A stretch of 64,000 nt of DNA, taken from positions 21,680,501 to 21,744,500 of the forward strand of contig NC_058196.1 of the NCBI RefSeq assembly GCF_907165205.1, written 5' to 3'. Below are positions 1 to 11,137 of this stretch, one piece after another (the stretch's first letter is position 1; each line of letters begins with the position of its first letter). The translations under genes were made by a program, and so were the position numbers. A model generated the notes under the pieces. The model did no database searches. It saw only the letters and a list, made by a program, of their open reading frames with translations, and was not told where the DNA came from. The stretch comes from Coccinella septempunctata. Lineage: Eukaryota; Arthropoda; Insecta; Coleoptera; Coccinellidae.

Positions 1-1246
1 CGCTATGCAACGCGAAACACGCAATTTGACCCAAGAGGAATGTGCCCAAGCGGTAGTTTCGCGAGAAGAAGGGTGGACATACACAAGAATTGCAGAAAGG
101 TTTGGAGTTTCCCATACAAGTGGATCCAGAATGTTGCAGCGATTCAGGGAGACAGGTATGAATGTCCGAAGACCAGGACAGGGTAGACTACGGGTAACAA
201 CTGCCATTCAAGAACGTTACTTGAGAGTTTCTTCGTTGAGACAACGGTTTGCAACCGCTCGCCTCCTTCAAATTCAGCTTGAGCAAACTCAAGAGGTGCA
301 AATTAGCACTCAGACAATAAGAAATCGACTCAGAGAATATTATTTAAGGCCTCGTGTCGCGGCAAGAGACCCAGCTCTTACCCCAGCCCATCGAAGGGCT
401 CGTTTGGATTTTGCGAGAGAGCATATCCATTGGAAAGAGGCCGATTGGGAAAGAGTTCTCTTCACAGATGAGTCTAGATTCTGCCTCTACCATGTGATCG
501 ACGTTCCCTCGTATACAGACGTCCGCATGAAAGATATGCTCAGTGCAATTTCCTGAATACTACTGGTTTCGGGGGAGGATCGATTATGGTATAGGGTGGA
601 ATATCTTCGACTGCTCGCACAGACCTAGTGGTCGTTGATAATGGAGCTATGAATGCTGATAAGTATATAAGGAACATTCTTGAAGAGCATGTAGTGCCAT
701 TTGCCCCATACATTGGTGAAAATTCCATTTTTATGGACGATAATGCCAGACCCCATCGTGCGCGCATCGTTCAGGAGTACCTTGAAGAGTTTGAAGTCTC
801 TCGAATGGAATGGCCAGCAAGAAGTCCAGATCTCAATCCGCTTGAGCAGGTTTGGGACAACCTCAATAGAAGGCTGAGAAGTTCAGAAAATCATCCAGCT
901 ACTCTTAATGACTTAGGAAACCAACTCGGAGAAATCTGGGAAGGATTAGATCAGAACATTTTAAGATCACTTATTTTGAGTATGAACCATCGTTGCCGAG
1001 CTGTAATTAACGCAAGGGGTGGAAATACCAAGTATTAAATCACTTATCAGCATTTCAGTATTTTGAAAATTGTTCATTCCTCTTCTTTCACATAAGATTC
1101 GGTGAAATTCTGAATTTTTCTTCCATTTAATGTGTCTTGTTTCGTTCAAAACCTTCTCGATAGAACATAAAAAATAAGTTATAAAGTCAGTTAACTTTCA
1201 TTAAAATTGAGATTTTCAGAATGTGTGTTATTTTTTTTGCGCAGTG
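1..1246 (+). mobile_element. Tc1-like DNA transposon, copy 1 (left end outside window)
   Basis: A Tc1/mariner-superfamily element runs off the left edge of the window. Its body encodes a decayed transposase, and its right end closes with TTTTTTTTGCGCAGTG at 1231-1246 followed by TA, the target dinucleotide of this superfamily. The same terminus appears inverted at 11138 and again at 24001-24009, which fixes the element end. The 3' untranslated part (about 1039-1246) is shared with the other two copies. The left inverted repeat is not visible. Confidence 0.9.
5..1038 (+). pseudogene. Tc1-like transposase, frameshifted and with a nonsense codon
   Basis: This is the cut-and-paste transposase of the element. 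The N-terminal part is a paired-like helix-turn-helix region (about residues 8-60) followed by an AT-hook-like motif that reads GRLR here and GRPR in the copy at 22.9 kb. The catalytic core is DD34E: the first D is in FTDESRF, the second in DNARPHRA, and the E in LEQVWD after SPDLNP. Compared with the copy at 22868 it has lost one T near 491-493, causing a frameshift, and has TAG at 592-594 where the others read W. The start at 5 is the first in-frame ATG in view. It is non-functional as it stands. Confidence 0.9.
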
Positions 1247-1385
1247 TATATACACAGATTCTTTGACGCAATCTAGATGATATCCATTTTAAGTTTTCAT
1301 GAGCTATGCGACCCCTGGAAACATGACACTGAAGTTTTTCTAAACTTTGAATATACCATCTTAACAATGAAACTAACCTACTATA

Positions 1386-2045
1386 GAGGGTGAGTCTTTG
1401 ATTCGTACAAATATTTAAACAGTATTATTTAAACAGTATTATTAAACAGATTCTTGAGGTCAAAAGAAACACTTTTTTTCTTTACCATTTTTTCCGAATA
1501 AAAAAATGTACATTTTTTAACAATAACGTTATTGTTAGTTCTATCTCACAAACGGTTTTATCGAATGACGGAAAATAGTTTTTCATTTATTAAGATTTGA
1601 TGAATCTTTTTCGAACACAAGATATCAACCACGTCTTCCAGTTATGATCATTACGTACCATAAAAATACCAAAAATTCAAAGAACCCAACTCTTTAAAAT
1701 TAGTTGGACGCTATCTGATGAATATTTGAACGTTTTGTAAAATAAAAGTATTCTTCATATTTTCTCGTATAATGCGACGTTTTCGAGTAATTTGATGTAC
1801 AAAAACAGAAAAGTATCTGTGAAATTTGAAAAATTCGGTATTTTGGCTGAATTCAACTCTGTTTAAAAAATCCACAGATGTGTAGAGTCATAGATTCAGC
1901 TAGTAACTCTGACGGTAATTTTGTTTTTCCAGGGGTGGTACAGCTCATTATGAGAATTTAAAATGGCTATATTTTTTTAACAGGGCCGTATCGAAAAAAA
2001 ATTTATAGGAAAAAAGTGTTTCTTTTGACCTCAAGACTCACCCTG
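1386..2045 (+). repeat. TA-flanked non-coding TIR element (family F1), copy 1
   Basis: The left end reads GAGGGTGAGTCTTTGATTCG and the right end, on the opposite strand, CAGGGTGAGTCTTGAGGTCA. Both are flanked by TA. Inside each end is a matching stretch that reads AGGTCAAAAGAAACACTTTT. No ORF fills it. The right terminus lacks about 30 bp that the copy ending at 9373 retains, and the left arm carries a short tandem duplication (TTAAACAGTATTATT twice). It is probably a MITE mobilised by a Tc1/mariner-type transposase, judging by the TA target. Confidence 0.75.
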
Positions 2046-2047
2046 TA

Positions 2048-3716
2048 TATCAGAAAAACAAGCATTAACTCAATTTCCCCATGCGATTCGGCGAACTAGT
2101 TGTATTTTTAATACAATGAATGAGTTACAGAAATTACGTTGGCGATAAATATCGAATACCTATTCTTTCCTTGTTTTCTATTCAATTTTCGGTAATCATG
2201 AAGAATTCAGCCTGCAACCCCATATTACCTCTGATAGTTGCATAAGTAACCATTTATCATTGTTTTTTTCATTTCGTTCAAGAGTTACCAGATTCAAAAA
2301 AAACTCATTTAACCTTTCATTTTTTTGAAAATAAATACATGATATTTTCCCTGAACCTCAAACTTTGCCCAATTGACAAACAAAGATAGATGTTAAGCGC
2401 CTATTACTGAAAAAGGTGTTATTATAGTATGGAGAAATTTCTCTCTGACAACATGTGTTGCCTAATTTCATTAGACTAGTAGTAAACTCTTATTATTTTA
2501 ATTACATGTAATTTTTGTTCCTTTCTCTTTTCATACGATTTGTTCTTTACATTTGTGAATGTCTAGATGGATCAGAATTTACATGAAATGTAGATTTCGA
2601 AATACCCCAGTGGTGCGCCTCTTTGACGTTGACCACTGTTTCCGACAAATTTTATGGACATGACGGTTTTAACTAGAAAACCTGTCAATATAAAGGTACG
2701 ATTTTTTTAATTGAATTCACTAAGAGTTTTCAACTATTCTGCTGTCTTTCGGATCACTCTAGAGGTTATCCGATTTTTCTAAAACAAATTTCAAAAAAAT
2801 GTCAAAAGTCCATTTTTGCAAATGGCCAGGACCTGAACTTTTTTGTCCTGTCTTCCGTTTTATGGAGACATTTAAGGCCTTAAATGAATGGTTTTTAAAA
2901 TTCACTTCACTTCCCTTCGAGCAGTGTAATTTCTCTGAAATTTTCCTTCTTTTCCTAGCGGCAACTTTTTAATTTATATTCAGTATCAGAATGACTGAAC
3001 AACAAAAGTATTATGTTTCCCTGGAGTAATTTGTAGAAATGTTGATGAAGCATACCAACAAATACGCCGCAACGTAGCTGGTATGGAAACTTCATTTCAC
3101 TGTTGTTTTTCCACTCGAATTCCCGCTTCTCCAATATCAAATTCTAAAAGCACATATCGCGAATAAACTATTTACTACATTTTCAGCTCAGATCGAACGA
3201 AAGAGGTAGGTATTTCTAGGAAAAGAGATATGTTATTTCCAGAGGAAACGATTTCTTGGTTCGAGTGTAGGACGTGGATGTGACAGATCCCATAAAAGAA
3301 TTTCAATCCAAAACTGTACAATTTGATTCATGGGAGTAGAAATGAATAAACCTGAAGAGAAATATATGTCTGAGGGACTTTTCAAAACATCAGTAGAAAA
3401 TGTTGTATTGAAAATGGGTTTACCAAAGGAAGAAAAACATATGTACCTATATCTCAATAAAGTCTCATTGTTCAAAATACTAATGAGGACCCAAAGGTCA
3501 TGGGCCCTCTAAAAATATGTCTCCTCTCGTCGATGAAATATCAAATCTTGTCTCGAAAACGAGACGAGACAAATATATAATACGTTGTGTCACGTGAAAA
3601 AAAAATCGGAATTCAGGTTATCACCTGGAAAAATTGTTTTTTTTTTGAATAGTTGTGATTGGAAGTTTATGTTATTTTAACGTTTTTGAACGGTTTCCTT
3701 TTTTTATAGTATGCTA
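2048..3716. other. AT-rich DNA without recognisable gene
   Basis: Only short ORFs with strongly AT-biased composition occur here and none resembles a known protein. Near 3550-3570 there is a small palindromic cluster of GTCTCG and CGAGAC motifs that recurs at about 15.9 and 29.45 kb. Confidence 0.5.
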
Positions 3717-3718
3717 TA

Positions 3719-5185
3719 GTTGGGGAGCCGACGATGCTAAATCGGTATTTACTCGACCGTCGTGGAAACCGAGTGGATTTTGAAGATTAGATGGTAGAAA
3801 AAAAAGGTTCTATGATGTATGAACTTTCAGCGGTGGGGAAAGCGTCTGCAGGTTCTCAAAGATGTGAAAAAATCGTCAGGTGTATATACTCAAGCGTGTC
3901 AGATTAACATATTGTATATGCCCTACGTGTTTCTGGTAATAAATTCATGTTTAATCTGACAGTTTGCATGGTGGGACTGGCCGTACGGAAGAGATGAAAA
4001 TGGTAAGAAACATTTTTTCTTCTAGCATGCCAGATTTTTTGAGGAAATGTTAATTGAACCCAAAAACTTCTTTTGAAGGCACTGACAATTTGGAAGAGAC
4101 GCAAGGTCAAAGCGGTCTTTATTTGAAAATGGAAAAAAAATCGTTACTTGTACATACTCGAGCGTGTCAGTTTTACATACAGATGATTAATATCGGTATT
4201 ACAGACGTGTTAACCCATTAATCTGACACTTTAAGTGAGGGTTTTCTCAATCTGACAGTTTTAAGATGATATCAAGGCATTTTTTCAGAATATCTTGCTT
4301 CCTGTACCTCTAATCGTTTCTGTATTCATTATGAAAGTCGAAAATAATAAAATTCTACCCAACTTTTGTCTGAAGCAATTTTACATACTCTTAACCGTTC
4401 TCGAGTTAGAGGGCGATAAGGCGAGGAGCTTAGCCACACATGCGAAAGGGCAAGGTCAATGTAGAATCCCAGTCTAATCTACATTCATCCAATTGTCAAA
4501 ATGACAAGGTATTTCTATGATGGCAATTTCGAAATTTGTCTCTGACTGAACCTTAGAATGTACTATTTTCCAACGAGTGAATTTTCGCTTCAGCATGTAT
4601 CGCTAAACACCTCGCATTTATCGCCATATATCTCAAAAACGTGTGAACGTAGAAAAAATTGCTTAGGACAAAATTTGTAGAAAATGTTATGCTCTACAAC
4701 TTTTATAATGAATGCGAAAAAGATTTGAAGCCCAGAGGGGGAGATAATTCAAAAAACCTGATTTTTGTGACCTTAACAACAAATTTTTATTGTTTCGGCT
4801 TGCTGAAACTGTCGAATTAAATTTTTTCCCTTATTCTTGAGTCATTACCTTCAATATAGGAAAAAATCCACCGCGCTCGAGAATGCCCACGTGACGTTTT
4901 ATTTACAAGTTTGGCGCCCTCCCACACATTTTCGTCACGCTTAAATTCAGATTAAGGAAATATATGCTTCTGAACATGTAATTAATTACATAAATATCAA
5001 TCTGACCCCCTCGAGTATGTACAATGATCGTTTTTTTTACTATTCTGACAGGCTGTCTCAGAAAACTCCTCCTATATACAGGTCTAATTTTTGGTAGAGA
5101 CACTCTAAAGGGACCAAGGTATCTTCCCTTATATTAATCTGACACGCTCGAGTAATTCCCGAATTTCCCTCTTGGGCTCCCCAAC
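3719..5185 (+). mobile_element. Iteron-rich TIR element (family F2), copy 1
   Basis: A 1.47-kb non-coding element is bounded by TA and inverted termini GTTGGGGAGCC. The termini lead into iterons resembling ACTCGAGCGTGTCAGATT, found many times inside in both orientations (for example near 3891, 4158, 4990 and 5136). Three further copies are at 31727 (minus), 48284 and 60695. No ORF over 70 codons looks coding. The TA target suggests mobilisation by a Tc1/mariner-like enzyme, but the long internal iterons are unusual. The class remains unassigned. Confidence 0.8.
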
Positions 5186-5187
5186 TA

Positions 5188-6105
5188 CAACGAATATGGA
5201 GGGTGAGAAGAAGTCAACACTCCAAAACCATCCTGAGCTTTCAATTTATCTCTGGAACGATTTATTTTCTACAATTCTTTCCGATTAGAGCTCGTATACT
5301 ATACTTATTGATCATCTCACGACTTCCTCCCTGAGTTGTACAACCCCTCCGAAGCTCAAAAAAATCCATCTCCCCCCAAACACGACTGTTCTCAACGGAA
5401 AATTTCAATTTAAAGGCCGATAATTAGTTCGCAACTTACTATCCCCGATTATTAACTGCTCGAGCCGTTGCGCTCGTACGAAAATTCGCCGAACAAAGCC
5501 GTAGAAATAAGTGTCTGTCCGTTGCACACTACGCTTATTAAAGTTTCGGAGGTAGAGGGCCCCCCTCAGGCCGCCCGCCGCCAGTGCGTAGGTCCCACGA
5601 GCCGGATCAAACGGGAGAAAAGTTTTCCGTATCTTCTTTTCATGGAATCGGTAACGAATTAGAAGTTTAATTGCCATCTGATCCGGGGATTTTGGGAAAT
5701 CGATACGCGCGTGCAGCACAGATTCCGCCGAATCAATTACGCTGATGAGTTGTATGATGGGATTGAAGGGCCATCTTCATTGGATTTTTTCTCTCAGGAT
5801 TTTTCTGATATGGGATACCGGGGATTATTTCGCTTTTGGTGTAGGAGTAGCGCATCTTCTTGAGATGATGGGGTGCTTTCATGGTTCACACAATGCTGTA
5901 TCGGGTTTCAAAGGATTGGTAGATGATGGGGAAGCCTCGGTTCGATTCTCTGATGAGAGAAGATCGCGGAGTTATGAAAAATTCGGTTGGACAATTCTCG
6001 AATTCCTATGTTATGTGCTTTAGTGGGGAAGAAATGGATTGAATCGATACTTTCTGGTCCATATAAAGGACGCATCTATTTTTGGTTCATTATTTCCAAA
6101 CTTGG
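5188..6105. other. Apparently single-copy region with a GC-rich island
   Basis: No repeat in the window matches this stretch. Between about 5405 and 5740 the base composition is clearly GC-richer than the surroundings and includes CCGCCCGCCGCC-like runs. A 104-codon ORF on the minus strand and shorter plus-strand ORFs are not recognisable as protein families. It may be a conserved non-coding element or a remnant exon. Confidence 0.4.
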
Positions 6106-6188
6106 AATAATAATAATAATAATTTATTGATCCTTTGAGACAAATCAATGTATAGGATAGGTCATATAGAAAGAAAGAAAAAAATACA

Positions 6189-6803
6189 TTAGCTTATGAC
6201 TATGACATCATTGAGGTAATCATTTACACTATAATAACATCTATTTAACATTAACTTCTTAACAGCTTTTTTGAATTTGCTGGAATCAAGATTTTGAATA
6301 TTGTGGGGCAGATGGTTATAAAGTTTAATGCATTGATAGGAAGGAGACTTCTCAAACCTAGTTGTTCTATGCTTGGGAACAAATACTCTCCAACTTCTGG
6401 TACCATAATTATGAAAACTAGACAACTGTACAACACTTTCCTCATTTTCTTTCACATGTAAGAGACACTTGAAAATGAAAATGGGTGGTATATTGAATAT
6501 CATACGTAAAAAACGTTTCTGTATTATGAAAGCTCTTCCAACGTCCGGACAGTTTCCCCATAGTAGAATATTGTACGATAAGTGGCTATAGACCAAGCTA
6601 TAATAGATATTTATGAGTGATTCAAGGGAAAGTGAGTTTCTCACCCTATTCATAGCGTAGTAGGAACTGTTCAATTTTTTGCATACAGAATCAATGTGCA
6701 AACCCCATTTTGAATTATTGTCAAGGTAAATGCCAAGAAATTTAGTACCATTTTTAGATTGGATGATATTATTCTGTAATAAGAATGAAATACAGGGTGA
6801 CAA
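6189..6803 (-). pseudogene. C-terminal end of a LINE reverse transcriptase (CR1/Jockey-like)
   Basis: The 204-residue ORF reads like the thumb and C-terminal region of non-LTR retrotransposon polymerases. It contains FLGIYLDNNSKWGLHID, then SLVYSHLSYNILLWGNC, then QKRFLRMIFNIPP. These blocks follow the catalytic YADD motif in such proteins, and that motif is absent here, so the copy is truncated at its 5' end near 6803. Downstream on the minus strand the copy ends in an (ATT)n tail at about 6106-6125, a typical LINE 3' end. No active polymerase is possible. Confidence 0.85.
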
Positions 6804-7102
6804 CTTGAAAACTTGCCAGTCTAATTATGACACGACAAGTATGATTTCAGAGAAAATGCCGGAACATGTCAATTTCTATTCGTAGGGAAACATATTTTGA
6901 GCAGAATTGTAAGCCTAAATCTCCTCAACCCTAGGAGTAGGAGCTATCACTCCTAAATTCTCAATAAGGAATAGGGGATGAGCTATACCTCAATTGAAAG
7001 CTCACTTGACCCTCTACATGAATACTATGGTTTGATAATTTTTATTGAGTCCTTGAAGTAGTTAAAAGGGCTAACAATATGAAAACTTGTCAGGCTAATA
7101 AT

Positions 7103-7312
7103 AGGTCCTTTCGTTTGCATAAAAAGTGTAGGCACTTTTCTACACTCTATTTTAGTATTCTTTTGCTGATTGAATTTACACCAGTGAAGAGCAGGTGTAG
7201 TTCATCTACATCTCTTTTGACTATGTGTAGATAAACTACACTTCCTCTACACTGGTGTAAATCAATTCCCTTGTAGAAAAGTGCTACATTTTTTATGCAT
7301 ACGAGAGGACCC
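7103..7312. repeat. Foldback MITE nested in the array, copy 1
   Basis: A 210-bp near-palindrome starts at GGTCCTTTCGTTTGCATAAA and ends with the inverse at 7312. Arms include TTTACACCAGTG and AGGTGTAGTTCATCTACA. It sits between two array units, as if inserted into one unit that was then duplicated. Confidence 0.8.
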
Positions 7313-7590
7313 ATAGTCTCGTCAAGGATGTTTCCAGAGAAAATGCCTGAACAGGTCAATTTTTATTCTGAGGGGGACATGTTTCTAGCAGAAGTGTATG
7401 CCAAAATCTTCTAAACCCTAGGTGTAGGAGCTATCACTCCTAAATTCTCAATGAGGAATAGGGGATGAGCTATACCTCAATTGAAAGCTCACTTGACCCT
7501 CTACATGAATACTATGGTTTGATTACTTTTATTGAGTCCTTGAAGTAGTTAGAAGGGCTAACAATATGAAAACTTGTCAGGCCAATTATA

Positions 7591-7797
7591 GGTCCTTTCG
7601 TTTGCATAAAAAGTGTAGCACTTTTCTTCACTCTATTTTAGTATTCTTTTGCTGATTGAATGTACACCAGTGTAGAGCAGGTGTAGTTTATCTACATCTC
7701 TTTTGACTATGTGTAGATAAACTGCACTTCCTCTACACTGGTGTAAATAAATTCGAGTGTAGAAAAGTGCTACATTTTTTATGCGAACGAAAGGACC
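7591..7797. repeat. Foldback MITE nested in the array, copy 2
   Basis: This is nearly identical to the foldback at 7103-7312, about 488 bp downstream, in the same relative place between two array units. It starts GGTCCTTTCGTTTGCATAAA and ends GCGAACGAAAGGACC. Its arms match each other better than those of the first copy. Identical placement implies the segment was duplicated as a block. Confidence 0.8.
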
Positions 7798-7997
7798 TAT
7801 AGTCTCGTCAAGGATGTTTTCAGAGAATTTTTATTCGGAGAGGGACATGTTTCTAGCAGAAGTGTGAGCCAAAATCTCCTAAATCCTAGGTGTAGGAGCT
7901 ATCACTCCTAAATTCTCAATAGGGAATAGGAGGTGAGCTATACCTCAATTGAAAGACAATAGTATTATGTAGAGGGACATATTGTCTTCCAATTGAG

Positions 7998-8033
7998 GTA
8001 TAGTATAGTATAGTATAGTATAGTATAGTATAG
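7998..8033. repeat. (TATAG)n microsatellite
   Basis: About seven units of GTATA/TATAG occur at the point where the surrounding array changes orientation. The flanks, CTATACCTCAATTG on one side and CAATTGAGGTATAG on the other, are inverted. Confidence 0.9.
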
Positions 8034-8540
8034 TGAGAAGGGTTTACAGTTACAATTGAGGTATAGCTCACCCTCTATTCCCTATTGAGAATTCAGGGGT
8101 GATTGCTCTTACATCTAGATTTGAGGAGATTTCGACTTAAATTTTGCTCAAATTAGGTCTCCTTTCTTTTTAAATGTACCTGTTTCGGCTTTTTCTTTGA
8201 AAACATCCTTGTTGAGACATAATTGGCCTGGCAAGTTTTCAAATTGTCACCTCCTGTAACTACTTCAAGGAATCAATAAAAATTTGCAAGCCATAGTATT
8301 CATGTAGAGGGACATGTGATCTTTTAATTGAGGTAAATCTCACCCCCTATTGTATATTAAGAATTTAGGCGTGATAGCCTCTACACCCAGTGTTGAGGAG
8401 ATTTCGGCTTACAATTCTGTTCGAAATATGTCTCCCTCCGAATAAAAATTGACCTGTTTCGGCATTTTCTCTGAAATCATCCTGTATAACCATTCATCCC
8501 AAAAATATCTTGGTTGAAAAGGGAAAGCATGCACACTTAA

Positions 8541-8752
8541 CCCTCTAATACCCAAGTCCGCCTTGAGACTGGTTGCATATAAGTGGATACAAAATTATTC
8601 TGCCCATGTCCGCCTTCAGTATAGGTTCATTTTGTGGGAACAGGTGTAAATCAGTTAACTATTTGCGAAAAAAAGATGTAGATTACATAAGCCAATTTGA
8701 AACTATACAGAAATAATTATAAAATAGGAAAAAAAACTTGGGCATTAGAGGG
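8541..8752. mobile_element. piggyBac-type MITE with TTAA target duplication
   Basis: A 212-bp non-coding segment starts CCCTCTAATACCCAAGT and ends ACTTGGGCATTAGAGGG, so 16 of 17 terminal bases match as inverted repeats. It is flanked on both sides by TTAA (8537-8540 and 8753-8756). TTAA targets together with CCC...GGG ends are the signature of the piggyBac superfamily. No transposase is present, so it would depend on an enzyme encoded elsewhere. Confidence 0.85.
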
Positions 8753-8756
8753 TTAA

Positions 8757-9084
8757 AAAATCTGACTTTAATACTTGGCCATCCAAATGATGTAACACAA
8801 GAACCAATCGGTTTGCTACCCTATCTTACAACTTACATCTCATGGCGATCTGACATTGGTGCGTTAAATTTGTGGTAGTTTTTTTCCATTCAAATTACAA
8901 AATACAGTAAAGGTGTTTAAACACTTCACCATATTTTGTGCTTTATAATATATAAGTAAAAGATAAATGTTCTTGCATGAACACTAGATTTTCAGGAGTG
9001 CTTTCAGACAAATCCCATCGGTATCGTAGAAGTAATTGTTGAGCGAATCGTGACATTTATGACATTCGTATTAATGGTTATAGA
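8757..9084. other. AT-rich spacer
   Basis: No ORF, repeat copy or motif could be recognised in this stretch. Confidence 0.4.
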
Positions 9085-9373
9085 ACTAACTAAGATATCA
9101 CCCACGTCTTCCAGTTTTTTCATTATGACCATTACATACCATGTACTATGGGTACTTTGGCTGAATGCCACTCATTTTAAAAGATCCAAACATGTGTAGT
9201 TTCATAGATTTAGCTTGTTATTCTGAAGGAAATTTTGTTTTTCCAGGGGTGGCAAGGCTTATTATGAAAACTTAAAATAGCTATATCTTTTTATCATCGA
9301 AAATAATGGTGTTTCTTTTGACCTTAGGAATCTACTGTTAAAATATTCGCACCAGACGAAGATTCATACTGTA
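9085..9373 (+). repeat. Family F1 TIR element, right-hand part (copy 2)
   Basis: It matches 1620-2045 in the same orientation, including CCACGTCTTCCAGTT, TTTGTTTTTCCAGGGGTGG and GTGTTTCTTTTGACCT. It keeps the terminal stretch (GGAATCTACTGTTAAAATAT) that copy 1 has lost at its right end. The left half is missing. Confidence 0.7.
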
Positions 9374-9460
9374 TACTCCATTCACTTTCATAAAAGCAGT
9401 CGGCTGGCCATGGACATCTTGAAATTTGACACATTTCACTCTAAATAGGATGGAAATGTG
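9374..9460. repeat. Terminal fragment of family F3 element
   Basis: It carries AAAGCAGTCGGCTGGCCATG and GAAATTTGACACATTTCACT, the terminal inverted repeat and subterminal sequence of the 1.2-kb element found complete at 16645 and 26250. Only the first 80-90 bases are present. It directly abuts the end of the F1 copy. Confidence 0.7.
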
Positions 9461-11137
9461 AGGTTGTAACTTTTATCAAACCATTTTTATTTTGCTATAG
9501 CGGAAAATTCAATTATGGATACACAATATGCAGTTGCTTGGTTATCCTCATGAGCTTAAGGTTGAAGACGTTTTTCGACCGCATGTAGATATTGATTCCA
9601 ATCAAGAAGTCGTTCAAACAAAAAATTAAACCAAAACAGATTATTTGCTGCATATTTCAGTTTCTGAGAGCTTTATTCACACAAAACTTCGTAGCTACAA
9701 TTCACAAGTTTTTTGCAATTTTCTATCTGCTTTTTCCAATTCTGAATATTTATCGGAGAATGTGATAAAGTAATTCATTTGAGAAGTGAAAAGTGTAAAG
9801 TACAAAGTGCAAAATGAAAAGTTGAGAAGTAGTTTGGTGCAACTAGTACTAGGTTTGACTTCAATTCGATAGGTAGTTTGTTAAGAACTCAAACCTCGTA
9901 TTCGGAAGTTTAATCTAGCATGAAAATTTCAAGCTTAAGCAGAGCTTGAAGAAGAAAAAAGCTTCAGGAATAAAAGTCTTACATAAGTGTTTACGGTCGG
10001 CCGGAAGCATAGACATAGACATAGATTTTGACCATGAATACTTACTTCATGAATAGGTAAAGAGACATTTGGGCATAATGTTCCAGGAGGAATTAGCGTG
10101 AGAAAAGAATTCCAGCAATCTTTTCTACCAGGCTTTTCACACTTCAATTTGGGATAATATCGATTCGATTACATTTCAATATTCGCTGACATTAACTCAG
10201 CAACGAACATCTGAACAAATTTTATATCGATATGCTCTGATTTTTTAAGATTTTCCAGCTCTGAAAATATCCTCTGAACAATTTTTCAATCACTTTTATA
10301 TCGAACGAGGCTTCTAACTGCCCATCACAAACAACAAATCCCAGAATGAGAAAAACCATCACCCGAATAATGACCCCTAAATCTCTGCCGTCCGCTGTAC
10401 GCATCCAGAGGAAAAAATTCAATTTATAACTAAGTCTCGACAAATAGTCGGAAATTCCTATTCATCGTTCTTGGTCCGCTTCTTCGGCCTCCCAGAACAC
10501 CCCGAAGGAATCAACATAAGCATCTGGAACTCGCAGAAAAGACCGCCCATCCCTATCGGACCTGTCCCTGCCCCCGAGGCCCTTCCGACCCCTCTGCGCC
10601 TCTCCAACTTAATCAACACAATGCATTACCCTTTATAATTTAGTTATTTGAATTTGAATTCGCATTCTCCAGCGACAATGTGCCCTAAGACAAAGATTTC
10701 TAATTCACCCCGCGAGTTGACGGCAGTTATCTAAACATTTCAGCGCCAACGAGACAGCAGTCAGAGGAGGCAGGACGTCTGGATGCCTGGATTGTTTGCG
10801 AGTATCTCAAGGTAGACGGAAACGAATTTTAATAACAATCGCGAGCTGGGGGTTCTAGCGACACTTCTGGTTGTCAGGGAATGCTGGGTATCTGATATAG
10901 AGGCATTCGATGGCTGGGGCGGGGACTTTAAAGGCTTAGGTGTTCGTTGACAAGGCATCATGATCTGTTTCGAGATGAGCATGCAGCTTTTATAGGGTTC
11001 TGTATGGCGTACGAGATATAACGAGAATTCAGACAATATATTTTGGTCTTGCAACTCCAGATTAGCCTCTTTTCTCTGTATAACGTAACAAGGAGATTTA
11101 ATTGACTTACGGCCAATAGAGGGCGGAACACATAATA
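9461..11137. other. Unassigned region, partly GC-rich
   Basis: ORFs of 60-130 codons overlap here on the minus strand but none shows a recognisable domain. About 10470-10620 is GC-rich and pyrimidine-skewed (CCCATCCCTATCGGACC and similar) and looks single-copy. It may be a regulatory or conserved non-coding segment, but nothing in the sequence proves it. Confidence 0.35.

Larger units (their letters stand above)
6793..8490. repeat. Array of direct and inverted repeat units with nested foldbacks
   Basis: One unit of roughly 250-280 bp is repeated several times. It begins with GATTTCAGAGAAAATGCC, contains GGTGTAGGAGCTATCACTCC and ATGAGCTATACCTCAATTG, and ends with TGAAAACTTGYCAGGC. Units run forward at about 6831, 7318 and 7802, then turn round and run in reverse at about 8055-8230 and 8240-8488. 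The period between the first two, including a nested foldback, is about 488 bp. The turn-round lies at a (TATAG)n tract. No coding sequence is present. Confidence 0.85.

Noticed and set aside
3719..5185. Helitron
   Set aside because: It has inverted ends and TA duplications, and lacks the TC start and CTRR hairpin end expected of Helitrons.
5405..5719. 104-codon minus ORF
   Set aside because: Biased composition and no recognisable family; likely chance in a GC-rich stretch.
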